A DNA stretch of 64,000 nucleotides from contig JARDYH010000007.1 in NCBI GenBank assembly GCA_029215795.1, positions 21,401,263 through 21,465,262 on the forward strand, written 5' to 3'. The position numbers and the translations under genes are program-made. The DNA comes from Anniella stebbinsi (taxonomy: Eukaryota > Chordata > Lepidosauria > Squamata > Anniellidae). Shown here one piece after another: positions 32,914 through 44,110 of this stretch; position 1 is the first letter of the stretch; every line of letters begins with the position of its first letter. Below the pieces are notes generated by a model. That model did not search any database. It was not told the DNA's origin and worked only from the letters and a program-made list of their open reading frames with translations.

Positions 32914-33124
32914 AGCTGTGTGGCCTGTGAGAAATCAAAAAGTACAGAAGCCATTTAGCTCGAATGTGCCACCCCATCTCAGAACTCAGTCTCACCTGAG
33001 GTTGCTTTAGCTTCAAGTTCCTGGTCTTTTGGCAGATAATGTTCATGATGTTCTGCTTTTTGGTATTAGCTGTCCTCCCAGGTCAACTATGCTTTCCGTA
33101 TTCTAGCTTCTGCACACCCATGCA
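32914..33124. repeat. 211-bp perfect duplication, copy 1
   Basis: Identical by eye, without gaps, to 34949-35159 (offset 2,035). Starts AGCTGTGTGGCCTGTGAGAA and ends TTCTGCACACCCATGCA. No Pol III box, poly-A tail or terminal inverted repeat seen. Confidence 0.95.
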
Positions 33125-34040
33125 AATGATTTCACCCCCTCTCATTCCTGGTGCTGCTTATTAAGTAGTTCCCATTCAGGAATAGCTTCCTGTTTCGTCT
33201 TTGCATTACATTCAGAGAAATTAAGGCTTTTTGGAAGTTCTGGATCTGATATGCCCCTTCAATCTCTCTGGCCTCACAGCAAAGACAAATAACATCCATT
33301 GCGAGAAATTTAAGAACGTAGGTTTAATAAACCTGTATTTTATGTGCTCTGAAATTCAAGGGAGACTTTTGTGGTCACACTGTGGGATAGATAATAATTC
33401 TTTCATGAATCTGATAATTTAATTCTTTTTTCCACTTTAACGGCCAAGGAAAAAACCTATTTTGAAGCACATTAACACTGCAAATTTTTGCACTTTGATG
33501 GTGATTCTGTTGCAAGGGATACTATTTTCACCTTCATAAAATTAAATGCTTGCATGTACCATATAATTAAATTCAGCCACACCAGAGAATCCAGTCTACA
33601 TATTCATTAACTCTTGGCTGCAGCTTTCTTTACCTGCTCTACCTATTTCATTTTTTTTCCATTCAAAAGAGTCTCCTTCTGGTGTTCATCACACTCTATC
33701 CACAAGTTGGAGAGTGTCAGGAATATGAGAAGTAATCTTGGAAGCTCCCTAGAATTCACCTGTTCCAGAAATTACAGGATAAAAAGTGGGCCCAAAATTA
33801 AATTTATGAACATGTAGCTGTATTTTTGCAAGTTCTGTACTTCCCTGAATAATGGGAAGGTTTGCTTTGCTTTGCTTTGCTGAGAGTATACCTATGATGC
33901 CCTTGTAATATATCCATTTATGTATAATTACACAAGCTGAGCTTACCTGGAGCAAAACAGGCATCTACTTCAGCCAGCAGATCCATTATCCCACTTCAAA
34001 TCCCCAGAAAAGAGGTTCTGCACATCAGTGATGGTTTGAG

Positions 34041-34043
<3 letters not shown>
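33125..34043. other. No recognised feature
   Basis: Unassigned, AT-rich, repeat-poor. Confidence 0.4.

Positions 34044-34086
<43 letters not shown>
34044..34086. repeat. (CT)n microsatellite
   Basis: Pure CT tract of about 43 bases. Confidence 0.98.
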
Positions 34087-34090
<4 letters not shown>

Positions 34091-34480
34091 TCTTGGCTGT
34101 TCCAAGTTGAATGTTTTTCTTTGCACATGCAACTCCTATTCCCCAATGACCAGCACCCCTACTGGGTAAACAATGTAGGAAACAACAGTCAGGAGTTGTC
34201 ACATAGACAGGTGAAAGGCTCTGTTCCTGGGCACCTTGGCATTCCCCAAAAGAAAGACCCATTGAAAGGCCTTCCCCATAAAGGTTTCTGTTAGCTCAAC
34301 TTTCACCAACATCAGCCATTGTAGCAGATTGTACAGAGGGAGAAGAGAAGAGGCACCATTCTACTAGTCCTGCTGAAAGACTACCCCCCTTCCCTTCCCA
34401 CCTGTTTCCTTGTGTCATGGAAGGCTGTGGTCAGGGACTATCCTTTGTTGCTGCCTGCATGTAAGCCACTCTAAGAGCTA
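34087..34480. other. No recognised feature
   Basis: Unassigned stretch between the CT tract and the next hAT-like repeat. Confidence 0.4.
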
Positions 34481-34897
34481 CGGATGGGCAAATCTGTCAA
34501 TCTCAGTTTCTCATTTTCCCAACCTATGTTTGTTTTGACTTGTTTCCACAGAGGTTTTCAAATTTGGGGGAAGGGAGAGGAGATCTACACAAACGTTTGT
34601 ATGCATTTTGCATTTCTCCTAACGTGTGCACTTTTTGCAAGTTTCTTTTTACTCTAATATGATGTGTTTTTGTGCATTCCTCACCCTAACGTATACATTT
34701 CTATGCACACCTTTCCTTCATGTATCCATTCTTGCATACATCTCTTCAGTTGTGAATTGGGTATGACAACATTCTAAAAAGCACAGATTTTGGTACACAA
34801 GTGCATTCTGGTTTGTGTATAGCTTCAGGAGATGTGAATTGGTTTGTGTTTTTTTATAAAAAATTAGGGCCAAACACATTTCTCATCCGTCCCTATA
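34481..34897. mobile_element. hAT-like repeat (TACGGATGGGCAAAT ... ATCCGTCCCTA)
   Basis: Left TACGGATGGGCAAATCTG, right TTTCTCATCCGTCCCTA (inverse complement TAGGGACGGATGAGAAA). Inside are TGTGCACTTTTTGC, ATGTGTTTTTGTGCATTCCT and similar words. The ends fit a worn hAT element, but no 8-bp duplication could be read. Confidence 0.6.
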
Positions 34898-34921
34898 GCA
34901 AACTCTGGGCCTTTTACATCA

Positions 34922-34947
34922 TTGTTGTTGTTGTTGTTGTTGTTTGT
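34922..34947. repeat. (TTG)n microsatellite
   Basis: Short TTG tract directly 5' of the second 211-bp duplicate. Confidence 0.9.
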
Positions 34948-34948
34948 T

Positions 34949-35159
34949 AGCTGTGTGGCCTGTGAGAAATCAAAAAGTACAGAAGCCATTTAGCTCGAAT
35001 GTGCCACCCCATCTCAGAACTCAGTCTCACCTGAGGTTGCTTTAGCTTCAAGTTCCTGGTCTTTTGGCAGATAATGTTCATGATGTTCTGCTTTTTGGTA
35101 TTAGCTGTCCTCCCAGGTCAACTATGCTTTCCGTATTCTAGCTTCTGCACACCCATGCA
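34949..35159. repeat. 211-bp perfect duplication, copy 2
   Basis: Same 211 bases and orientation as 32914-33124. The left neighbour is (TTG)n and the right neighbour is a CR1-like 3' fragment, so the shared block has sharp edges on both sides. Confidence 0.95.
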
Positions 35160-35300
35160 TTCACCATCATAGCCATCATCAGGTCCTGCTTGTGGGTTTC
35201 TGGTCGACAGCTGGTTGGCCACTGTGAGGTCAAAAGATTGGACTAGATCAACCTTTGGACTGATCCAACATGGTTCTCCTTATGAACTTATGGCTGTTAT
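35160..35300 (+). mobile_element. CR1-group LINE 3' end
   Basis: TCAGGTCCTGCTTGTGGGTT, GACAGCTGGTTGGCCACTGT, then GGACTAGATCAACC and CTGATCCAACATGGTTCTCC, ending CTTATGAACTTATG. The same block sequence ends the CR1 at 47552-47945. Confidence 0.85.
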
Positions 35301-35391
35301 CTTTTGGTAGCCTTAGACTTGGTCTAATCCCCTTTTAAAGGCATCTAACTATGTGCTACCATAAATATACATTTTACAAATGAGTGGAAAA

Positions 35392-35442
35392 GAGGAGGAG
35401 GAGGAGGAGGAGGAGGAGGAGGAGGAGGAGGAGGAGGAGGAA
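35392..35442. repeat. (GAG)n microsatellite
   Basis: Trinucleotide tract of about 51 bases. The Glu-rich frame over it is an artefact. Confidence 0.98.
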
Positions 35443-36684
35443 GAGAAATGCCCACAAAATGTCTACAACCTGTTTCTCTTGGCCAGACTGGTTGATGTTT
35501 GCAGGCATAGTAGCATCTCAAGAGGTGATTATGTAGGCCAAATTAATAGGTGCAGAGGGCTATGAAGCTTAATATTTTACGGGATATTTATTTTAATAAA
35601 ACTGCTGATAACATTATTTATTAGCAGAATGGGATGCTAACTGCAGGGATTGTTGCTCCTTTTGAGGTGATGAAATCCTTCCACTCCAAGCTGCCCTGCT
35701 ATAGTGAGAGAAAAAGAAGAGAGCATAAAAAATATGTATTGAAACAATTAATAGAATTTAATCCCCAAAATACAGTGATGGTAAAATGTGCCCTAGGATT
35801 AGAAAGTGGACCTTCCAGTCACTCAACTCCCTCCTCTCACTGTAGCATTTAGAGGAACAAAACCAAGTGTGAGGACTTGTTGATGCTGTGACCACCTGGT
35901 CAGAATAGAGATACCTTGCCATTTTTAGTAGCATCCCGCCCCTAGGGAGACTGTAACCTCTCCAGTCCCGGCTCTTTATTTTACGCCCACTCTGGTTGTG
36001 CTTTGCATTTTCTTCTTCTGTTTTTCTTTTCTCACAACCTTAATTATTACTGACATCTAATTCCTCCCACTGATTTTAATTAAACTCTTTGTAACTGCGG
36101 CTTTTCAGAAAGCTGTACTTAAGCTATTTCATGTAATCAAGGTTATCCGTGATGTTGGTCATGTGGCTGACTCCTTTGCATTTTCTTTCAACGCTGCTGT
36201 GGAATTTGGTGCGTGGGCATTTCTGATTTTATTTTTTGGAGGGGGAGGGATCTCTCCCTGCAAGATTGTTGCATACCTTAAGCAATTTTATGTACTAAAA
36301 AACAAGTGTCAATTTACACCATTTCAGTTGTAATTTAATTAGTTTTTTTGCAATCTGCCTGCTCCATTTTTATAATACTATCCAAGAGAATTTTGGGTCA
36401 TACATTCGAGGATCTTTTCCAACTGCTGTTCCTTCTGCTTACTCCCATTGCTTGTCGGCCTACTTCTGGACCAGAGGCACAAGTAGGCGGTGATCGCAAG
36501 AGGAGTTGTACCAGTTTCAGAGGGCTTTGGTGGCCAGGAGGCATGGGGTTCACACAGTGCCCAACAAAGCCAAACTCTGACCTTGTCTAGATGCCAACTC
36601 TTTTCCAAAAGCTGTAGCTGTCACTGTGGTTGTATGTCCAAAGAGAGAGTTTCATTTTTATGTCACTGTGATAGCTCTGTTCTA
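35443..36684. other. No gene; repeat-poor stretch with possible conserved element near 36030-36210
   Basis: 36030-36210 has homeodomain-type ATTTTAATTAAAC and CTTAATTATTACTGAC words and no repeat signature. I infer possible conserved non-coding DNA from texture only. Confidence 0.3.
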
Positions 36685-37160
36685 GGGATAGGTAAAAATT
36701 TCACTTCATATTGGTTTTGATCACAATTTACCAACGTTTTCAAATATCCTCATATTTGGGACTGAAAGAACTATAGTTTTAATTGTGGGAGGAAGCAAAT
36801 CTGACTGATTTGTTGATCCAGGCTATAAGAGCTCCCCCCCCCTTATAACGCTGTGTTTGAGTCACTGTGTCTTAATTCTAATTTAAGGTTGCTATTTTTT
36901 CCCCTCTGACATGTTCCTCGTCTTTAACATGTACATAGCAGACAGATGCATCATGGTCCCCTCCATGCTGGGAATAGCTGTCCCTAATGAATTTGGCTGA
37001 GGCAGATGGGTGAGAAATTCCATGAGTTCATTTTTGATAAGGATTTATGAACATTTGAAAATTTCTTCATAAATTGGAGACAAAGAACTTGGGATTGATG
37101 GATTGATTTTCTTTTTGAAATGAATGCAGAAGAAAACAAAACTGATATGTTCACCCGTTG
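36685..37160. repeat. Worn hAT-like repeat fragments
   Basis: TTCTAGGGATAGGTAAAAAT with TTTTGATCACAATTTACCAA (36686 on), and AGATGGGTGAGAAATTCCAT with TTTTGATAAGGATTTATGAA (36997 on). Both parallel the 7813 and 40848 copies. Confidence 0.5.
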
Positions 37161-38280
37161 CTAGTTTGTACACCATACCCAGGTCCATGAGCCTGTTGTG
37201 TTTGCGACAGGAGGGCCACAGCCCTCTATTGACTGTGTTAGGGAGAAATTGTTACCCATAAAACTGGACACAGCCCAGCAGACATGTGCCGTGTCTTATA
37301 ACCTATTTCACAATCCTTCTGTTTATAGTGCAGTCCTAGGCACAGGAGAGTTCTTCAGGATATATAGTTGGTGAATTGCATTGAACTTGATGAGTGACAA
37401 GTTGTGTAGGCTTCATACAAGATAACACTGTCCCAATTACTAGCTTGATCCCAAGGTCTTTTGTGTCAGCAAATAAACGTTTAAGCGTAGAATTTTCTAA
37501 GCAGAAGAAGGGTTCAACCCATTAAGTCAACACACTCGGACATAACAATTGCATAAGTGCAATTATGTAGAAGTGCAGTATCATAATATGGTCGTGCATG
37601 GAGCATTGATCCTATTTTCTAACTTGGAAGAACACACTAATGACTTCATTATCTACTTGGGATTTCATGGCTAAAGCATAAAGTTTCACTGTGATCAAAC
37701 ATCAGCATTTTATAGCAGTGGATATTTTCCATTTTGGACTTAAGATGTCAGCAGTGGCATGTAATTTTTTTTATTATAAAACTGGGAAGGGAATCCAATG
37801 GCCTCAGCATTATGAATGCTTTGAATAATTCTACCCCCCCCCCCATAAAATTGGTTGTATGATGACAAAACATAGTTTTACATACCAATAAACCTCAGAG
37901 TTTCCCCAAGGGAAATGTTTTAGTATAGAACAACTGCACACCCATAATAGTTTTGCCATCTGCTCCAGACATTTGGAGTTTCTGTGTGCTCAGACAATTA
38001 TCCTGATGAGCTTTTGCTTAATTTCAAGGTCGAATATTCATATAACAATTTTCTTTGATGTGGTCTATACCAAAGCCCTGTGCTTTCCATAGGATAATGA
38101 TTCCAGCGGATGATGTTGTCAATCCATTCAGATTCCTGGTCTGAATGGCAATTAGAGGTGTTACTAGGATGCAGGAGGAATTCAGTCATCATGAATTCTA
38201 GTACGAACTGACCTAATCCAAATCTCCTGGGAGAATTTAAGGGTAGGAACTTAGTTTTCCTCCAGCAATTTCACTTCCTG
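37161..38280. other. No recognised feature
   Basis: Unassigned, AT-rich, few repeats. Confidence 0.4.
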
Positions 38281-39110
38281 AATGTTCTGACTCAGTTCTC
38301 AGCTCAAAACACATATCAAAACTATATATAGAAATGCATATTTTCAGAGAAACTTTATTCAAAAAGAGGCATTTAAATATGCATTTCCATTTTTTTTTAA
38401 TGCAGATTAATGTGGAAATAGGATGGAACAGACTTATGAGAGAAGGCATTCAGAAGTGGTATGGACAGATACAGACTGACTTGTCAATTCCTACGTATCA
38501 CTGCCAACAGGAGCAGGCAATTTTGAAATCTGAAAGACACACAGTAGTTTGTTATAATAATAATAATAATAAATAATAATAATAATAATAATAATAATAT
38601 ATTTATCACCCGCCTCTCCCAACGGATCAAGGCGGGGAACAACACCAAACACAAAATACAAAAACTGATTAAAAGCAGATAAAACCAGTACATCATTAAA
38701 ACACCAATTTCCTTACATCTCAAAGCTCATTACATCCTGCCCTGCATCAGGATATGAGCTTTATTCCCCCCCCTTTCATACAAACATTTCTGCATAGTCT
38801 TGTGTACATTTTACCAAAAGTATGCATCAATAGTGCACTTGTTATAAAATGCATTTTTTCTCCCATTGATTGGAGTATTTGTGTGCATTTTTCAAAAATA
38901 CAAATTTTTCATCAACATTTTTCTATTGCAAAAAAAAAAAAATACAAAAATTTAACACTTGGTGTTGTTGTTCTGGGAATCAAATTGCAAGCTCAGAAAC
39001 TTTGACCACAGATTGTATTTGGGTCTGTATTTGGTTCCAGGAGATGCAAACTGGCTAAATTCTAGTGGGGAAAAAAATGTTCTGAAACGAATTTCTCATC
39101 CATCCTTACC
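38281..39110. repeat. TGCATTT-rich hAT-like repeat with nested L2 tail and (AAT)n
   Basis: TATGCATTTCC, AAATGCATTTTTTC and GTGTGCATTTTTC words, ending CGAATTTCTCATCCATCCTT (near 39107). 38553-38715 is an antisense L2 3' end preceded by (AAT)n (38553-38600) and bearing ACCCGCCTCTCCCAACGGAT. Confidence 0.6.
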
Positions 39111-39117
39111 TCACATG

Positions 39118-39890
39118 TGCTGTTCCTGCCGCCCGGTCATGTTGCGGTGGGGGGGGCTGTTGCGGGCGGGAAGCAGGGGAAGAGATGTGCCCTCTCCCCA
39201 TTGGAGAGGGCAATCTGGCGCCACAGAGTGGAGGCGGAGCAGCAGCGCCTGTATTAGGCGGCTGCTTCCAAACCTCCGGCCTCTTTCGTTTTGGCTCCCT
39301 CCCTCCCAGTATGCAGTGTGTGTTTCCTGGTCGCTCTATTGGGGGCCAAGTAGGAATTTTTCATGTCACCTGATTGGCCTTGGTTGCATGTTTTTTTGCC
39401 TACTTCACACTGTAAGTTTGGGGGAGAGTGTCTTAGGATTCTTTGTGTAAATAGTAGGTCACATTTGGCTAGGCGTCAGGGGCGGGCACGTTTAGTGAAA
39501 AGAGACGGTGATCATTCAGTGGCACCGTTATATGGTGACAGGTAATGCCTGAGGGCCTTCCGCTAAGGGCTTTGTGACCTTGGCGGGGGAATAGGGTTCA
39601 CCTATGAGGCCGACTCACCTCGCTCCACCCAGGTTTTGGCCCTTGGGGAGAGCGACGCGGGAAGGCCTCCCCTCCCCATAAGGGTTAGGCCTGGGGGTAG
39701 CGAACAAAGTAACACCACGTGACAGGCATAGGATGTTTCACCCAATAATCACCTTATAGTTTTATGGCGAAGTTAGGGCCGCCCAGGGCTTCCTTTGCAG
39801 ATCTCAACAAATGTGGCCCTGATTTGAAACCCTATTTCATGTGTCGCCTCTTTATTTCCACACCCTCCGCCGGCAATAGCAAATACCCAA
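39118..39890 (+). repeat. LTR-like dispersed repeat, copy B
   Basis: The most complete copy. A GC-rich left part (GCGGTGGGGGGGGCTGTTGC, TCTGGCGCCACAGAGTGGAG) is followed by the blocks shared with copies A and C, ending AACAAATGTGGCCCTGATTT (the AATAAA of the other copies mutated) and GTCGCCTCTTTATTTCCACA. No internal coding sequence. The LTR interpretation is not proven. Confidence 0.6.
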
Positions 39891-40847
39891 CACAGCAATG
39901 CTTATTAAGTGTTGTATTCAGATTTGGTCACATTTAAGATAAGTGTCCTTGAAATGTTGCTTGAAATTGAAAGTGCCCCCAGACAAACAAACCCATATCT
40001 TGAATATGATATTGCGATCTCATTCCTTACTTTAAATCTGCCATTATGCAGTGTTTGAAGTTGCACAGAATTGATTTTGTAACATATTAATTTGGGTTCA
40101 ATATTGCTTGATGAATTTGAGGGCACGGTGTCATAGAAAGAACAAAAATGGTGGGAGGCCTTGATAACAACTCGCGAAATCACAATATGAAAATACCACT
40201 GACATTGTCAGAAACAGCCATGCCTCCATGTCATCAGGTCGATAACGCTGACTCGTCAGCTTCCACCAAAGGCAGCAACACTGCCTTTGGGTGTCACCAA
40301 GTGGTAATAGTTCAATCGATCACTGTGATGAGGCGCAGTATTGGCTCCTGGTGACAGCAGAATGAGAAATGAAACTACGTAACGGAACTCCTGGAATGTA
40401 ACAGATCAGCACCACAAGTTCATTCACTGAGAAAGTGATGAGCGTTTTTTTAAAAAAGAGGACACAGCTGATCTATGAAATTCTTATTAAAACTGTCTTT
40501 TGATTAACTTCAGCCTAAATTCCTTATCCGCCTATCTCGGCAAATTCCTAGACATGTGAGAGACAGCAGGAATGATCCATATTGATGACTGTGACTGTGT
40601 GAAACAGGTAAGGCATGGGAAGGAGATGAAACAATACTTTAAGCAATTGTTCCATCATTGTATGGCTCACCTTACTCCCACTCTTACTTTTTGTAATGAA
40701 ACAGTCCCCCAAAATGTAAATATTGCTCCTAAGTGATCACTCCTGAACATTTCCCTATGCCTTTTCCAGCTCTACAATATCCTTTTAAAGGTGTTCTGAC
40801 CAGATATGGAGACAGTTTTCCTACCACACCAGCGATTTGTGTAAAGT
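39891..40847. other. No gene; CpG-containing repeat-poor stretch
   Basis: 40130-40430 is unusually CpG-rich for its surroundings (AACTCGCGAAATC, GGTCGATAACGCTGACTCGT, TACGTAACGGAAC) and has no repeat signature. It could be conserved non-coding DNA or a regulatory element; I cannot tell which. Confidence 0.3.
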
Positions 40848-41655
40848 AGGGTTACATAAGAAATTATTTTCAGTTTGTATTTGATCAGGATTTACCCAAT
40901 TTGCTCCTCCCAAACTGAATGTGGACTCAAATGCTATCTGCAGTTAAAGTTCCTCCATTTCCATGCTTGCAATGAGATTTGTGGACCCCTCTACAAATGT
41001 ATCTGATGGCATGCATACATTTGAAAAAAAATGTGCATGAAAACTGCATATGTTTGAAAAAAGCATACAACCATCAATGGGAGAAGATTGCATACATTTC
41101 AAAGTTGTGCACAATTGATGCATACAATTGGGAAAATATGCATGAATTTTCATGCAAAAGGATTGCAGTCTGATAGTTGAAATTAACTTTGTGGTGGAAT
41201 TTGGGGGGGGAGGGGAAATGCTGAACATGTTTCTCTAATATGCACATTTTGTACATATGTTTTGATCACAAAATTCAGAAATGTGTGCATTTCAAAGGAT
41301 AACTAAATCCTTCAAAAATCCTTCATGGATAGGCTGGAAAGTGCAAGAGAGCCAGTTTAGTATAGTGGTTAGAGCATTGGACTGGGAGCCAGAAGATCTG
41401 GGCTCTAGTCCACACTCAGCTATGAGGCTCACTGGATGGCTTTGGGCCAATCACAGGCTTTCAACCCAACCTACCTCGTTGTTGTAAGGATAAAGTGGAG
41501 AGGAAGAGGATCGTGTGAGCTGCTTTGGGTACTTAAGGAGGAAAGCAGGCAGGATATAAATACAATGAATGAATGAATGAATGAATGAATGAATGAATGA
41601 ATGAAATATTTGTATTAAAATCTGAACCAAACAAATTTCTTCCCTATCCCTACCT
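40848..41655. mobile_element. hAT-like TGCATTT-rich repeat interrupted by a SINE
   Basis: Left TAGGGTTACATAAGAAATTA with TTTGATCAGGATTTACCCAA. The interior has many GCATACATTTG/TGCATGAA words. Right AAATTTCTTCCCTATCCCTA (inverse complement TAGGGATAGGGAAGAAATTT). A SINE is inserted at 41347-41604. No readable target duplication for the outer element. Confidence 0.65.
41347..41604 (+). mobile_element. tRNA-derived SINE (MIR/CORE-like) with (AATG)n tail
   Basis: GAGCCAGTTTAGTATAGTGG (A-box region), GGGCTCTAGTCC (B-box region), core GGATGGCTTTGGGCCAATCA and CAACCTACCTCGTTGTTGTA, tail GCAGGATATAAATACAATGA followed by (AATG)n to 41604. Confidence 0.9.
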
Positions 41656-41799
41656 CTAACTGCTGAACTAGTTAAAAAGCACTGAATGAAAAAAGTGAAA
41701 TGTCATAGTGTGCCTACTGGGAGAAAGAACCAATCACCTAGCATCAATGAGAGCACTGAAAATATAAATTAATAAAGGGGGCCCAGGGCAGTCATCACT

Positions 41800-43130
41800 G
41801 GTGGGGCCCTACTTGGTACTAGGATTTTGGCAGCTGCCCAAGGAAATACAACCATGGTATCCTTTGGGATAGGTTGTCTGGGCTGAGAGTTGGAGGCACT
41901 GCATTGCAGTGGTTCCACTCCTACTTAGATGGCTGATTCCAGAAGGTGGTGCTGGAGGATTATTGCTCTGTGCCATGGGTTCTATTTTATCCCCTGTGCT
42001 GTTCAACATTTACATGAAACCACTGGGAGAGGTTATCCGGAGATGTGGGCTGAGGTGCCGTCAATATGTGGATGACACCCAGGTGAGGCAGTGGTTGTTC
42101 TGAATCAGTGCCTGGGCATGGTAATGGACTGGATGAGGGTCAATAAACTGAAACTCAATCCAGACAAGATGGAGGTACTGTTTGTGGGTGGTTCGTCTGT
42201 CCGGCTAGGTGATGTTCACCCTGTTCTGGAGGAATTGCACTCCCCCTAAAGGGTCTGTAGATTGGGGTTGCTCCTGGATCCAAAACTGTCACTTGAGGCA
42301 CAGGTGAACTCTGTGGCAAGGAGCACCTTTTATCAGCTTAGGATGATATACCAACTGTGCCCTTATCTGGACAGAGATAGCCTAGCTACAGTTATCCACG
42401 GTCTGATAACTTCTCATCTGGATTATTGCAATGTGTTATATGTGGGACTGCCTTTGAAAACGGTCCAGAAACTTCAACTGGTACAAAACAGAGCAGCCAG
42501 ACTATTAATGGGGACTGGCCAATGAGACCACATTACGCCAGTCCTTTTCCAGCTTCACTGGCTGCCGGTCCAGACCCAGGCCCAATTCAAAGTGCTGGTA
42601 TTAACATTCAAAGCCTTAAACGGCTTGGGGCCAGGTTATCTGAGGCTTTGTCCATATGTACCAGCCTGTTATGTACCTGCATGGGCCCTAAGATCATCTT
42701 CAGGAGTCCTTCTCCATAAGCCCCTGCTAAAGGAAGTGAGGCAGGTGGCTACCAGGAGGAGGACCTTCTCAGTTGTGGCACCCCAGCTGTGGAATGAGCT
42801 CCCTAGAGAGTTTCGCCTGGCACCTACATTATACTCCTTTAGAAGCTAAGTGAAGACCTTTTCATTTTCACAGTGTTTTTGCAGTTTGTCAGTTTGATTT
42901 TTAACCTTGCTGTTTAAATTTGTATTTTAAATCTCTATCAATTTCTGCATGGCTGCTTGGTTTCTATCCTGGTTGTGTTTTGTACTGTATTTTAAATTAT
43001 GTTTTTATACTGTCGTTTTATATTTTGAATGGCTTTTATAGTTTTGATTTTTGTAAACCATTCAGAGAGTTTCAGCTATTGGGCGGTATAAAATGCAGTA
43101 AAAAATTACCAAATAAATAAATATGACTTT
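41800..43130 (+). mobile_element. L2-clade LINE, large ORF2 remnant with RT catalytic box and 3' UTR
   Basis: The longest L2 in the window. Blocks in order: SPVLFNIYMKPLGEVIRRCG, RCRQYVDDTQ (YxDD catalytic box, about 42063-42080), MVMDWMRVNKLKLNPDKMEV, GLLLDPKLSLEAQV, STFYQLRMIYQLCPYLDRDS, LKTVQKLQLVQNRAARLLMG, LTFKALNGLGPGYLR, RRRTFSVVAPQLWNELPREF, stop near 42847. At least four frameshifts or stops inactivate it. The 3' UTR ends TTGGGCGGTATAAAATGCAG with a short (AAAT)n tail. Confidence 0.9.
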
Positions 43131-43659
43131 ATGAGATTAAATGTGCTACTAAACATTTTTTTAAAAATTATGCAATCTGAAATATTGTGTGTGGCAAGAG
43201 GGGCTGAGGATTTTTTGGTGCAATATATTTCATCAGTGTACACCTTGAACAGTACACAAATTGCACATTTTCATAGAAGTAAGCTTCACTGATATGAGTG
43301 GGACTTATCTCCAGGGCAGCTGCAGCCATATTCACTAGCCAGGGAAGGCACAGGCTGCAGTTCATGTTTTGTCAAAGCTTAACAGGTTGGCAGAGATCTA
43401 ACAAAAAACTACTGGGGCTGTCAGCTTTCAACATTTTAAAAGCAAGTAGCTGCCAAAGGATGTTTTGTTTGTTTGTGAAATGGGAGAATGTAGAACTGAG
43501 TGAAGGGGATGAGTGGTGGTAAGGAATATATGCATGTGTGATATGTTTGGTCTAAAATGTAGAAAAGCCTTGAGTTGAATTTGACTTAACATGAGAGAAT
43601 GGAATCTTGATTCCAGATTCCAACCCAAAGTAAGGCATCTCTTGATTCTGGAGACTGTA
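43131..43659. other. No gene; short repeat fragment
   Basis: 43275-43320 has AGAAGTAAGCTTCACTGATA and GACTTATCTCCAGGGCAG, a worn copy of the short repeat at 25790. The rest is unassigned. Confidence 0.45.
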
Positions 43660-44110
43660 TTATAGAGCAATCCTGTGGCCCCCAGATGTTGTCTGAGGGC
43701 CATTGGATACTGGGGATTCTCTCCTCCTAGGTCAATGACAGTGCTATAAGAGGGATTCAGGTATCTGACATACCCCTCCCCTGCCTCCATGCAGCTGTTA
43801 TGGAAAGAACCATGCCAGCTGTGCCCCAAGGTCGGAAAAGAGACCTCGGAGAAGGGCAAAAGGGGGTGTTTCTATGGGTGGGGAGGAGAGGAGACGGGAA
43901 AGGCCATGATACAAGCTAACCTGAACCTCTGACAGCCTCCTTCTCCTCCCCTCTGAACCATCATTGCTAGAAATATAAACCCATCTAGCCAAATATGCAG
44001 GGCAGAAGAGCAGGAAAGCATAGTTTGCCTCCATCGTTCCTCCCACCCTGCATTAGATGGTCAGAAGCCTCCAGGTTTGGGGGCTTCCAATCATCAAGGG
44101 TGCAATTTAT
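43660..44110. repeat. Dispersed repeat R5, copy 1
   Basis: Shares order of blocks with 53485-54055: GAGCAATCCTRTGG, TGTCTGAGGGSCAT, a CTCCCCT-rich stretch, CATGATACAAGCTAACCTG, CATCTAGCCAAATATGC and GCTTCCAATCATCAAGGGTG. Frames over it (43428-44046) are chance. Confidence 0.65.

Noticed and set aside
35392..35565. Acidic Glu-run frame
   Set aside because: Entirely due to the (GAG)n microsatellite.
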